Below, piece by piece: positions 8,385 to 18,500 of a stretch of 64,000 nucleotides of DNA. The DNA comes from JBMHDW01 sp049889175 (GTDB lineage: Bacteria; Pseudomonadota; Gammaproteobacteria; Comchoanobacterales; Comchoanobacteraceae). The position numbers and the translations under genes were made by a program. The notes beneath the pieces were generated by a model. The model made no database searches, was not told where the DNA came from, and saw only the letters and a list, made by a program, of their open reading frames with translations. The stretch lies in assembly GCA_049889175.1 (NCBI GenBank), contig JBMHDW010000012.1, positions 1 to 64,000 of the forward strand, read 5' to 3'. How positions within the stretch are numbered: position 1 is the stretch's first letter; each line of letters starts with the position of its first letter.

Positions 8385-9860
8385 ATGAAGAACTACCAGA
8401 CCCTAACAATCGATGGCCAGTCTGTGCCGTATGCTAAAGATATTGTTAGCCATTCACAATTAAGTCCTACGGCCTATTATATGTATCGGGGGTTGTCGTG
8501 GCTTGGTGCAAGCTTAGGTGTGATTGCACCTGTCATAATTTATGCCATAGCACCGCAACAATCGTTGATATACCCTGTGCTAGCCGCCATTTCAGGATTA
8601 GGTTTTGGGTACTATCTCTATTCAGCCATGAATCAAAAAATTCAACAGGCTAACATTTTAGATGATGATCAGGAATACCCAAAAAATGGAGAGTTGCCAT
8701 CATTCAATGTTGACAGTATTGATCTGTATTTTCAAAATGCAAAAAACCAACAGAGCCCTTTTGTGAAATCATATTATTTTATTATGGGTTCGCCTAAGTC
8801 TTTTGGGTGGATGCAGACCATTCGATGGCATGACTTTCTCGAACAGTCTAACTGCGCTCAAAGTAGCTCATATACATTCAATAAGCTAGAGACAAGTTTA
8901 AATAAATTACATGAAACTTGTACCAAAAGTATTTATTTTCCAAGTCAATTAGACAACCCATTTGGGCCTAACTGTGATGCTCAAGCGAAGGACAAACTAC
9001 ATATGTTGCCTGAAGTTTTTCGGGATATTGAGCAGAAAAAGGATGTGATTGTTTGGCGATTTGTCGCAGAAAACTATTCTAAGATAAAAAATCATGAACA
9101 GCTCGTTGATGATATTGAGGAAGTTAAAGCCTCTGCAGCATCATTATTCAACATTGTTGAGCCCATATCATTTTTATTCCGATTAGGTCTACAGTGCTTT
9201 CATAACTATCTTCTTGCCCCTAAAATGGAAGGAGCGAAAAGTATGAGAGAATATTCAGATAATATACTTAAATATCTAAATCAATTGTATACACAGCACT
9301 CAGAATCATTAACAACGTATTTTACAACGACTGCAAGTTTTCATGTTCGTTATACACTCAGTAAAACATGGTGGTATCTTATGACAGTTAATGAGAGGGA
9401 CTGTGAATATCAAAAAATGCCTCGTATTACCGGTAATAGACTAAGTTTTATGAACCTCCCTACTATATCTGAATGGGAGACTGAAGATACGTTTGAAAAG
9501 CTTAAGCCTAGTATTAAATCAGACCTCATCTCAGTGAATGCAGAAGATATTAAGCTTGCTTCGGACTGGTTGGCTTGTGCCAATAACTTAGCCACAACAA
9601 TGAGTGTTGATGTGAACCAGGGTTGCAGGTTTTATGTGCCGTGCTTATCTGATAGTGATATGCAGACAGATACATTATTACAAAAAACTAATCAATCGAA
9701 GGGTACTCATTTTGAATATAGTCGTTTGGGTCCCAATAAAGATATGTTTAATAATAATATAATATTGAGAAAAAAAATAACAAAAAAAATATCTGATGGT
9801 TCTCATTCAAAGCTGCCAACACGTCGCCGGAATAATAAGAAACCATCTGTAAAATCATGA
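8385..9860 (+). CDS. orphan membrane protein with two N-terminal TM segments and basic tail
   Basis: A 491-aa protein that I do not recognise. Two adjacent hydrophobic segments at about residues 36-57 (LSWLGASLGVIAPVIIYAIA) and 62-82 (IYPVLAAISGLGFGYYLYS) form a hairpin anchor. The remaining 400 residues are soluble and mostly helical, with several Cys (DCEYQK, LACANN, GCRFYVPC). The C-terminal ~29 residues are strongly basic (KKITKK then KLPTRRRNNKKPSVKS). It is the first gene of a tightly packed set: its TGA overlaps the next ATG by 4 bases. The Shine-Dalgarno is weak (GCAGG, 10 bases off). The basic tail could bind nucleic acid or acidic lipid, or act as a sorting signal; this is inference. 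Confidence 0.8.
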   Translation: MKNYQTLTIDGQSVPYAKDIVSHSQLSPTAYYMYRGLSWLGASLGVIAPVIIYAIAPQQSLIYPVLAAISGLGFGYYLYSAMNQKIQQANILDDDQEYPKNGELPSFNVDSIDLYFQNAKNQQSPFVKSYYFIMGSPKSFGWMQTIRWHDFLEQSNCAQSSSYTFNKLETSLNKLHETCTKSIYFPSQLDNPFGPNCDAQAKDKLHMLPEVFRDIEQKKDVIVWRFVAENYSKIKNHEQLVDDIEEVKASAASLFNIVEPISFLFRLGLQCFHNYLLAPKMEGAKSMREYSDNILKYLNQLYTQHSESLTTYFTTTASFHVRYTLSKTWWYLMTVNERDCEYQKMPRITGNRLSFMNLPTISEWETEDTFEKLKPSIKSDLISVNAEDIKLASDWLACANNLATTMSVDVNQGCRFYVPCLSDSDMQTDTLLQKTNQSKGTHFEYSRLGPNKDMFNNNIILRKKITKKISDGSHSKLPTRRRNNKKPSVKS

Positions 9861-12800
9861 GATCAGTAGATTTTAATTCGCTAAAAGATCAGGTATGTAA
9901 ATCAAAAGATTTATCACAATTAGATCCGGAAACGCGAGCAGAATGGTGGCAAGCATTTAAGTCAAAGCTTGATGATTATCATTTGTGGGATATTGATGAC
10001 GAGCTATTTGATAAGCAACCCTGTGCTATTATGTTGTTTTTCATTTTGTGTCCCGAAACTGAAATCAAACATAATCCCAATATGTGCGATCAATATAATT
10101 TATTTTTTAGTGTTCTTTCACCATACAAGGGTACTGTTGAGTATCAAAACTTAGGGGTTGATGATAGTCATTGGCATCCACTGAATCAATACGCTGTTGA
10201 TGATGACTTCCATCATTTATTTCAGATGTGGTTAAGTGATTTACTTCATAACGAAGATGTTTTTAACTTTTGGGTTAAGTGTTTTTTATTGAGTAAAGGT
10301 ATTATAAATAATCAAATTGGCGATGATAGCCCTGATTCTAGATCTATTCTTGACATGTTTAAAATGTGGTTTTCAGTATCAAGTGAGACTCATACATTAT
10401 TACTACAACCACCAAAGCACTTAATGGGGCGGTTTTTGACTGCAGCCTTAAAGAGTGATTTGTTTTCTGAAGGAAGTGAAACTTTTAAAATAGCAAGTGA
10501 AACTATTAGACTTTATGCGGACAAGATTCGGGGTCTAAATATTAATGCTGTTGAAGCTGATTGTGCTAGTGTTGTACAGGATGATATGAATAATTTAAGG
10601 AGCAAATTTTTGTCATCCTATGAAATACAATCATCTATGGACTGGCATTCATGGTGTATTAGCCAAACAGAAAAAAGAGGAAATGTTTTTGAGATAATAA
10701 AAAACTCAGAAGAGTTGACCGAAATAATAGACCACTTTTCAAATCAAGTTAAAAAGATCGATTTTTACTCACATATCTTTAAACATGAAAGGGAAAACGC
10801 CGAACAGATTCCTTCTGTTTTGTATCAATTCTTACAAAATTTTCAGACTTCTAGCGAAGAGTGCATTGAGTGCATTGATGATTCGAATTTATCTATAAAT
10901 ACTAAAAAATTTTTAAAACTTCTTATGTCGTTGAGTGGCGAAAGAAAACCTATTGATGATGATGACCAACAGTTTTGGTCAACATATTGTGATTCAAGTG
11001 ATGATATTCGGCAATACAGCGATAAATTACTTGATGATGCTAAAGAAGAGCTTAATTTGAAGAGTCTAAAAGTACTTAGTGAATTACTATTAATAAAAAA
11101 TTACCAACCGAATAATGAGCTTACTCAGATAGATGCCTATAGCTGTTTGAATTTTATCAAGAGTGCTGCAGAAACCAATATTGATAACCCTCTATCTTTG
11201 GTTGAGGATTGGTTGCAATGGTTGAAAACTTTTTTACATCGAAAGAGATCGATATCAACCTATGAACTGGCAGCAGCTAGCTTCCGTGATAATCCTGATA
11301 TCGTCTTTCCCATGATGAAAGCACTTATGAAAAGAATAGTATTACTTCACCAAGATGCATGGACACAAGAACAAGTTCAAGAGCTCAATACAATGGTCGA
11401 AGATCTCAATCAGCAGGCATCATTTAAACATACTAAGCCTCTGCTGATCACTATCATTAATAAGATGACTGAATATGCTGAGTCAGAATGTTTTAATCAA
11501 GAAAAAAAGCTGGATAAAAACTGTAAAGACCTAGATATCTTTATTTGGATATTTGCTGGTAGTCAAGAGAGTAAATGTTACCCTTTACTGTATGCTCATT
11601 CTTACGAGCATCACCAAAACGTTAATATTAAAAAAATCATGGATTCCCCTCAGCTCAAGTTGCTTCATTTTGAGCCGTTAAGTGATGGTAATCAGCAAAA
11701 GTTAGCAGCTAAAACAGTTCATACTGCTGTAACTCAACGGGCAATAACAGCATTAAATTTGCTGCAGTCTCAAGTGTTAAAGCCAGATAAAACGTCTGAA
11801 GCAATATTTGAAAAAGGGGATTCAGTTATTATGGCTCCCTTACATTACAGTTTAAATGTAGCACATCATATGAAACTTAATAAAGTTAAAGAAAAGCTAG
11901 ATCAATTAAATGTTGTACTTTGCCAAGAAGATCGCAAGAAGATTCAAAAGATAACAGCAAGCGAAAATCTTAAAAAACAATTTATCCAAGCATTAAATGA
12001 CATTAAAAACCAACTAACATTCATTCAAGCTGAGGATAAAGAATATCATCCTTGGGTTGATGCATTATATGATATTAATGACCTTATTAGTGATACTAAA
12101 GAAGACAATAATCATCAGCAAATGGCAGATATTAGAGATCAACTATTGGATGTTCTTATTCGAACCACTTCTCTTTTACAACTGACACAAACCTCGTATG
12201 GTGATGCACAAAATAATAGTGGTATATTTCTTTATCAAGAGTGTAATGATGATTATTTAACACTTTTAAAATCACCCTCTCTTTTATCGTTTTATAGTCA
12301 GAAGATAACCTGGAAACAAAATCAAATAGCAGAAATTCAAACGCGTATTAAAGAGATTATGAAAAATACTATTCAGGGTATAGGTGCCTTTTATAAGCAA
12401 TATATAATAAAGGGTTCAAATCAGTTTAGAAGCCCTAGACATTGTTATGATGATCATGATCTTTTTTGGTTTGAACAAATTAATCCAAATTACGAATGGT
12501 TTGAGGTCTATCAGACGATGGTACGTCAATACCATCAACACCTAAATTATATTGAACAATTTTTTATGGGTTCTGTTGAAACCTTGTTTCCAGATCTTTA
12601 TTATCATGAGGTAGTCGAGGATGTCACTGTATTGCGGGAACGCCTAAATAAACTTAACGAACAAAGCAAGAGCGCCTCAACATTGAATCTGTTTTTCGAC
12701 TCGTTATTCGGTACAATAAACTCATTTACATCCTTTCCAAGTTTTATTGATTTGTATTTACGCAAAGTATTTGTGAATGCAATGTATAACCTTACAGCAC

Positions 12801-13135
12801 TCATTAAGCAATTACATCAACAGCCTCGCTTGGTTGAAGAACTTAAAGAAACCATTATTCAGCAATTTTCAACACAAAAAATCAGAAAAAAACCAGCTCT
12901 TGATGAGGATGAATCACAGCATACTGATACAAAAGAAACACCCGATATTGCATTCGTTAAAATACCAATGATTCATGAATTAGGTAATGGGTTTTTTGAC
13001 CACTTACAAAGTATTGGTGTGGATCATGGTTCGGTCAAGAAGGTGATTCAGCGTAGTAGTAAACGTTTAGATAGTGGTACAGCACAGGCAATACCAATAA
13101 AAATTCGTGATATGTTAAGTTTGACCCTAAAGTAA
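9857..13135 (+). CDS. orphan 1092-aa protein of the large-protein operon
   Basis: A soluble 1092-aa protein that I do not recognise. The start is coupled to the previous gene through ATGA (9857-9860). No signal peptide or membrane segment is evident. Composition is rich in D, N, Q, K and aromatic residues, largely helical, with long charged stretches (LNDIKNQLTFIQAEDKEY, ITWKQNQIAEIQTRIKEI). A basic then acidic linker (KIRKKPALDEDESQHTDTKE) lies near residues 1015-1035, and a globular C-terminal segment ends in SSKRLDSGTAQAIPIKIRDM. No enzyme motif was found. The next gene begins 13 bases downstream, so it is co-transcribed. Candidate effector or structural component, by context only. Confidence 0.8.
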   Translation: MRSVDFNSLKDQVCKSKDLSQLDPETRAEWWQAFKSKLDDYHLWDIDDELFDKQPCAIMLFFILCPETEIKHNPNMCDQYNLFFSVLSPYKGTVEYQNLGVDDSHWHPLNQYAVDDDFHHLFQMWLSDLLHNEDVFNFWVKCFLLSKGIINNQIGDDSPDSRSILDMFKMWFSVSSETHTLLLQPPKHLMGRFLTAALKSDLFSEGSETFKIASETIRLYADKIRGLNINAVEADCASVVQDDMNNLRSKFLSSYEIQSSMDWHSWCISQTEKRGNVFEIIKNSEELTEIIDHFSNQVKKIDFYSHIFKHERENAEQIPSVLYQFLQNFQTSSEECIECIDDSNLSINTKKFLKLLMSLSGERKPIDDDDQQFWSTYCDSSDDIRQYSDKLLDDAKEELNLKSLKVLSELLLIKNYQPNNELTQIDAYSCLNFIKSAAETNIDNPLSLVEDWLQWLKTFLHRKRSISTYELAAASFRDNPDIVFPMMKALMKRIVLLHQDAWTQEQVQELNTMVEDLNQQASFKHTKPLLITIINKMTEYAESECFNQEKKLDKNCKDLDIFIWIFAGSQESKCYPLLYAHSYEHHQNVNIKKIMDSPQLKLLHFEPLSDGNQQKLAAKTVHTAVTQRAITALNLLQSQVLKPDKTSEAIFEKGDSVIMAPLHYSLNVAHHMKLNKVKEKLDQLNVVLCQEDRKKIQKITASENLKKQFIQALNDIKNQLTFIQAEDKEYHPWVDALYDINDLISDTKEDNNHQQMADIRDQLLDVLIRTTSLLQLTQTSYGDAQNNSGIFLYQECNDDYLTLLKSPSLLSFYSQKITWKQNQIAEIQTRIKEIMKNTIQGIGAFYKQYIIKGSNQFRSPRHCYDDHDLFWFEQINPNYEWFEVYQTMVRQYHQHLNYIEQFFMGSVETLFPDLYYHEVVEDVTVLRERLNKLNEQSKSASTLNLFFDSLFGTINSFTSFPSFIDLYLRKVFVNAMYNLTALIKQLHQQPRLVEELKETIIQQFSTQKIRKKPALDEDESQHTDTKETPDIAFVKIPMIHELGNGFFDHLQSIGVDHGSVKKVIQRSSKRLDSGTAQAIPIKIRDMLSLTLK

Positions 13136-13148
13136 GGATAGGTAAAGC

Positions 13149-15593
13149 ATGGATGGACTAGAGTTAAGTAAAAAAGCAAAAGGACCTAAGTCAGTACGGG
13201 CCAAAATGACCACTAATGGTCAATCATTCTATTTTGAACGAGTTAATCAATCAGCAGGCGTTAACAAAACAAGAGCAAGCTCATTACCTCGACGTCGGAA
13301 GAGAGGCAGTATTGGCTCTTTTTCCTCTGAGACCGAAGATGATCATAGCAACAAGATGCCTGCAAACGAAGAAAAGCACCATCTCAATACAGAGATAAAT
13401 GATGCCAACCAATTTGATGCTAAAATAGGGGCGGGGGAAGTACCTCTTGAAGCCAATCATGAACAAACAGAAACTGGTAATAGAAATCAACAGGATGAGC
13501 CGCATACAGCAAGTGGTCATGCTGAGCAGAAGCAAGAAGTTAAAAATGCAGAAGCAGAGCCTAAAACTGAAGACAGAAATCATCAGGGTGAAGCGCATGC
13601 CGAAAACAATCATGCTGAACAGAACCAAGAAGATGAAAGGGCTGAGCAACCTGACGATAGAGATAATGAGCAACCTATTGATATGTTGGCAATTATAGAG
13701 TCTTTTATAGATAAAAGTATCGAAAGTTTTGACCAGCTACCTGCTGATAGAATTAATGCAGTTCAATATGGTGTTGGTGCAAATGTTGGGGATTCTGTTA
13801 ATTCATATAGAAAGCACTTTTTTTTCATGCGGTATATTTTGATTATGATCTGTTTAAAAATATACACAAAACTTAAAGATGGACAGAATGATAATGGTAC
13901 AATCAATTTATCGATGACGGGATTGTTTAACAACCCTGAAGAATTAATACCAGATAATAGAAAAAGTCTTGTGCTATTCTTAAATAAATTTATTGATACG
14001 TTAGAGAGTTTTCGTGGTGATGAACAAAATCAGTTTAAAACCATTTGGTGCAATCTTCTGATCAATGCGCTTACTAAAAAAAGCCAGGAGCAGTGTAAAG
14101 ACTTCTTGAATGCGCCTTGGAAAAGTGTTTTTCCACTATCAACTGAGAACAGCTATTATTTGACCTACTCATCATTCATTAATTCTATACTCTACATCTT
14201 CAGCAGTGAATACACCCAAACCTATACATTAGAAATTAAGCAACTTAAGCTTCTTACGGGTGAATTTCAAGAAACTAGAAAATTGATACAGGATGCTTAT
14301 AAACTAAAAAAAGAACTCAATGATAAAATACATACATTTGTGACATTGGATAATGAATATTCTCTATTTCGAATAAATCCTCATGGCATAGAGGGTAATC
14401 AAGCTCCGTTAGAGATACATCTGTGTAAGGGTGTTGCTAGGTATTTAGAGGATTTAGACCAAGAGGGTAGGTTGATGAGTGATCGTAATATTGATGACTA
14501 TTTTGAATATCTGGTCGGTAAATCAATTCATAAGATTCTGTCCATTGAAACACCCTTGGACTGCCCAGATCAGTTGCAGTTTTTCGAACAAAGTAATGTT
14601 TTCTTATATGACATGGAACTATTAAGAGATGTGAGCAATAAGGGTAGATTATTCCAACATTCTATCAATAGTTATTTCAGAAGTAATAGGCATATTGCTC
14701 CAACAGGCAACGCTCATCCATTATGGGGTCAAGAGCTATTTTTGCACTATGATGCCCAAACAGGGCATTATGTTAGTGGTTGTTCTTCGATACGCGATAA
14801 CCAAATGCACTTTTGTTTGCAGCGGCTGTTACAAATGGCCGTTGAACATGGTTATCAAAAGGAGCATAACAGGAATTTAGGTGATGAAAGTTTCTTAGCC
14901 AAGTTTCTGAAAAAAATGGTCAATGAACCACCGGTGCAGAGACAAGGAAGTCCAACTGTATGTACAGGAACAATATTGATAACCCACCCCAAGAAAAAAT
15001 CATTTAAATCATTATGGGGAAAATATCAACGTAAAGTGGCGGAACGTTTGGTTGACATTCATCCTGAAAGGCCACGCTCAGATACATTCAGCTTATCTCA
15101 ATCCTTTGAAAATATTACACGGATATTCCAAGATCTCATGAAAACTTACAATGCTTGGAAAGATGTGATTCATGCTTCAAAAAAATGGTTTGATTCTACC
15201 AAGGGTTTATCCGCCGTTAGAGCGATTAGAGTTAAGAAGTCGATTAGACCTGATCTCGGGTGCATTAATCAAGCTCAGGGGGGGAATCAGTGGAATGTAT
15301 CCAGAGATAAACATGAGTATTATGCATCCGATGATAACTTACTAAGGCTTGCTCCCGCAATGAATCAAAAAACAGAATTAGTCAAAAATTTAGCAAGAAG
15401 TATCGTAGGATTTGAATCTAGAGGTTTACGTAAGCTTCCAGCCTGCGACTTTTACCCTTACCAAAGTGCAAAAAGTACAGAGGTATGTAAGCGCATTCAA
15501 AATTATGGAGTGGTGGTCTTCCTCGGTACTTTTTTTAAGGCATGTGAACAACATGATAACGAACAGAATCGAGGTCCTCAGAATGCGAGATAG
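13149..15593 (+). CDS. orphan 814-aa protein with NLS-like basic cluster and acidic repeat linker
   Basis: I do not recognise a domain. Residues 1-60 are basic and Ser-rich, with SLPRRRKRGSIGS around residues 45-56: a five-residue basic cluster (48-52) of nuclear-localisation type next to serines. Residues of about 60-185 are a disordered, acidic, Gln/His/Asn-rich linker with a 31-residue imperfect duplication. From about residue 190 to the end it is a folded, helical region of some 600 aa, with a second basic patch (THPKKKSFKSLWGKYQRK). The ATG lies 13 bases after the previous stop, with AAGGATAGG as Shine-Dalgarno. The last 11 bases overlap the start I assign to the next gene. The architecture (basic head, disordered linker, large folded body) resembles host-directed effectors; no function is claimed. 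Confidence 0.8.
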   Translation: MDGLELSKKAKGPKSVRAKMTTNGQSFYFERVNQSAGVNKTRASSLPRRRKRGSIGSFSSETEDDHSNKMPANEEKHHLNTEINDANQFDAKIGAGEVPLEANHEQTETGNRNQQDEPHTASGHAEQKQEVKNAEAEPKTEDRNHQGEAHAENNHAEQNQEDERAEQPDDRDNEQPIDMLAIIESFIDKSIESFDQLPADRINAVQYGVGANVGDSVNSYRKHFFFMRYILIMICLKIYTKLKDGQNDNGTINLSMTGLFNNPEELIPDNRKSLVLFLNKFIDTLESFRGDEQNQFKTIWCNLLINALTKKSQEQCKDFLNAPWKSVFPLSTENSYYLTYSSFINSILYIFSSEYTQTYTLEIKQLKLLTGEFQETRKLIQDAYKLKKELNDKIHTFVTLDNEYSLFRINPHGIEGNQAPLEIHLCKGVARYLEDLDQEGRLMSDRNIDDYFEYLVGKSIHKILSIETPLDCPDQLQFFEQSNVFLYDMELLRDVSNKGRLFQHSINSYFRSNRHIAPTGNAHPLWGQELFLHYDAQTGHYVSGCSSIRDNQMHFCLQRLLQMAVEHGYQKEHNRNLGDESFLAKFLKKMVNEPPVQRQGSPTVCTGTILITHPKKKSFKSLWGKYQRKVAERLVDIHPERPRSDTFSLSQSFENITRIFQDLMKTYNAWKDVIHASKKWFDSTKGLSAVRAIRVKKSIRPDLGCINQAQGGNQWNVSRDKHEYYASDDNLLRLAPAMNQKTELVKNLARSIVGFESRGLRKLPACDFYPYQSAKSTEVCKRIQNYGVVVFLGTFFKACEQHDNEQNRGPQNAR
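13479..13640 (+). repeat. imperfect 93-bp tandem repeat encoding an acidic/Gln-rich linker
   Basis: The unit beginning at 13479 (NRNQQDEPHTASGHAEQKQE) recurs at 13572 (DRNHQGEAHAENNHAEQNQE), a period of 93 bases or 31 codons. Both encode hydrophilic, probably disordered sequence. Confidence 0.7.
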
Positions 15594-18500
15594 TGATAAA
15601 ATTCAGAGACTAGAACTGATTCAATCTTTGTTTCATCCTGGGTATATAGTGAGAAAAAAGCTCTACCAGGAAGATATTAAGACAGCATTTTTAAAGCGGC
15701 CAAAAATGGATGATGCTGCCACTTTTTTTGATAAGATTATGGCACTTAAAGATGCAGATTTGTACTCTCTCATTAATGGGGAGCATGCATTTGCAACCAA
15801 TACCAGATACCATCCAATATATTATTTATTAGCACTAAATAGTGAATTATTCATACAGTGGATGCTCCTAGGTGATAATGGGAAATTATTGAGCGAAATG
15901 ATTCGCAATGTCCATCAAAATGAAATGCCAGAATCGAGATCTTCAATCTTGTTTATCGCTGCAATGTACCTTACTAATGAGCAGTTTTGCTTATTTAAAA
16001 AGACAATAACATTACCTGGTATTGATCCCTGGGCACTAGCACCTAAAGAAGATATATTTGGCTTTGGCATTGATAACTATTTAGAGGTTGCAAATAAGCG
16101 CCGACTGTGGCAACAAAAAAAATTGATGGAAAATCAGGGGGAAACACAATTATTAAAGGATCGTAATGCTTTAAAGAGCCACTTGAAACATGGATTTTAT
16201 CATAACAAAAAAGTTGTATTGCCTCTAGAATTTCAAGCATATTCAGATGACCGCACTAAACAAAATTTTCTGGATCTTTTTTGTCGATATCCTTATGTAT
16301 TTTTTAAGCAGATCAACATTCAGAAAACGCCAATGATTCAGTGTTACTATAACGATATCAATAGTCAATTAAACTTATGGTTGACTGAGGAAGTCTCTCC
16401 TGATACTTGGCAAAATCAGGATATACAGACACATATGATGTTGTTTTTAATGTGTGCGCGAGTTCATGAATGGCAAGAGGGATTATCACAACAATTTATA
16501 GCATTTGTATCACAAGATCATGGTCAAAATGAATTAATGATCCATTTATCCAGTATCCTTTTACTGAACATTCAGCATGAAAAGCAGGAACTTTTTCAGC
16601 ATTTAATGGCATCTGGTTATTTTCAATGGTTTGCGGATGATCAAGAAGTTGCATTGAATCGAACAGATATTGTGGTTAAGCAATTACTTTTTAAAGGAAG
16701 TCCATGTGTCTTAGATTGGCTATTATTATCTGTTGATAAGCCAAAGAACTTCGAAAGTTACATGAAGGATTATTTAAATGACCTTTTTGATGATGTTATT
16801 CGTGGTGTTGTTGATGAAGACTGTGAGTTTATGTTTAGCCAGCAGTTGCATCATATAGGATTACATCTACGGTCACTCATATCTAATAAAAAAACTGATT
16901 TAGCAAGGCAGTGGATAGCATTGTTTGACATGCAAAGTATCCTAGACTTGCATCAGCATTATTTAAACAATCCTAGCCATCATTTATTAAATTATCATAC
17001 CCAACAGGAGACCTCATTTTTTCTTTGTATCGTCCAAGTTCTATCTGAGTTAGGTTATATTGCAACGTTAAAGCAGATCTATATTGATACCATTAAGCAC
17101 TATTCTAAAGTCAAAAGCGACGATTCCTTAAAAAGCAGTTATCATTTTTATTTTTCATGTTTAGAAAAAGCATTAGCACAACAATTTGAAGAAGATAGCC
17201 TTCATGAAGTTTTGGGATGCTTTTTGTCTTATGATCTGATGGATGAAGTGATCACTATCTTTCCAGAAAGAAATTACGTTCTGGCTATCTTAAAACTGTC
17301 AAAAAGTTACCCAAAACTGCTTTACACCATGGATTACTCATCTAAAGACCTTAAGAAGATTCTGTTTCATGCCGGGCACCCAATGCTTCCGAGTTTGTTG
17401 CATTATTTAGCTTTTTTAGGCCCAGCGAGTAACGATACATTTAATGATTTATTGGCTGGTATCCGTGGGCCTCATGTATCCATGCCATACTGGATGAAGG
17501 AATTTATAGAGGGTTTTTCGGTTTTTTATCAGAAGGACGGTGCGTGTAGAATGCGCTTCCATCATGCATTTGAGTTTATTTACGATATTTTTGAATCATT
17601 GAACTTATTTGGTAAGTTAAATAAGCAAGATATTTTTTCAGCTTGTATTGACTATGCTGGAAATAGAAATTGGCTTGATTATTCCAATAAGGTTTTGAAA
17701 AGATCATCCAAAAAATATCTTGATGCGGTAGCAGGTTGTAAAATGTTAACTTGCTTACTGATGCATGGGAATCCTAAAAAATGTATGTACACAACGCCCA
17801 TACTGTTCAACACACTATCAACAACCATGCGACATCAATTAAAGCAGCAAATTCAAACGACGGTATTACAGTTAATGAAAACTTTTTTAACGCATAAAAA
17901 AAGTAAATCTCAACCTAAGATTTCTTTATTGGCTGCGTTTGATAGTGTGTTTTGTGATAAGGTTCAACTATTACATCACGAGAAACCAACAAAGTCGCTT
18001 ATCACAATTTCATCATTAAAATTGAGGGCAATGAAACAATTCAAGGAACATTTTTTAATGTATCTTCGCTCAAGTCTTCATTTGTGTACGGTGATTAATG
18101 ATGACACAGCCAACCTGAAAGATGACCAGGTGTTGACTAATGTTTCAGGCTGTATCAGCTCGATGAATGAATTAAACAGCAAATTGATGTCAGATGATGA
18201 TACAACTAAAGTGGGTCCATTTACATTTAAACATAAATCAACCATCAGCTTGATGTGTAATTTGGCACAAAGTATTACAGCAGGTATTCAAGCTTTGTCA
18301 CACTCTATTGAGAAAGAAAAAGCAAAAACCATCCTTTCCTATTTAGAGAGTATTTCAGATGGGCAAATAGATATGCTGACTTTGTATACGTCAATTGCAG
18401 TTACCATGCGTTATCAACAGCTCATTGGATATGTTGTTCCAGACGATCCGCTGGCAAATCAGAAAAACATCAACACATTCATTCAGACATTATCATTGGC

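Noticed and set aside
13284..13673. 129-aa open frame on the minus strand inside the 814-aa gene
   Set aside because: It is the shadow of the low-complexity acidic repeat; hydrophobic only because it complements Glu/Gln codons, and it has no ribosome site.
15412..15582. N-terminal extension of the 1156-aa protein
   Set aside because: It would overlap the previous gene by 180 bases; ATG 15583 has a properly spaced GAGG.
15700..16000. Ankyrin repeats in the 1156-aa protein
   Set aside because: Only loose helix-pair resemblance; the TPLH and G-x-T/A-x-L-H-x-A consensus is missing.
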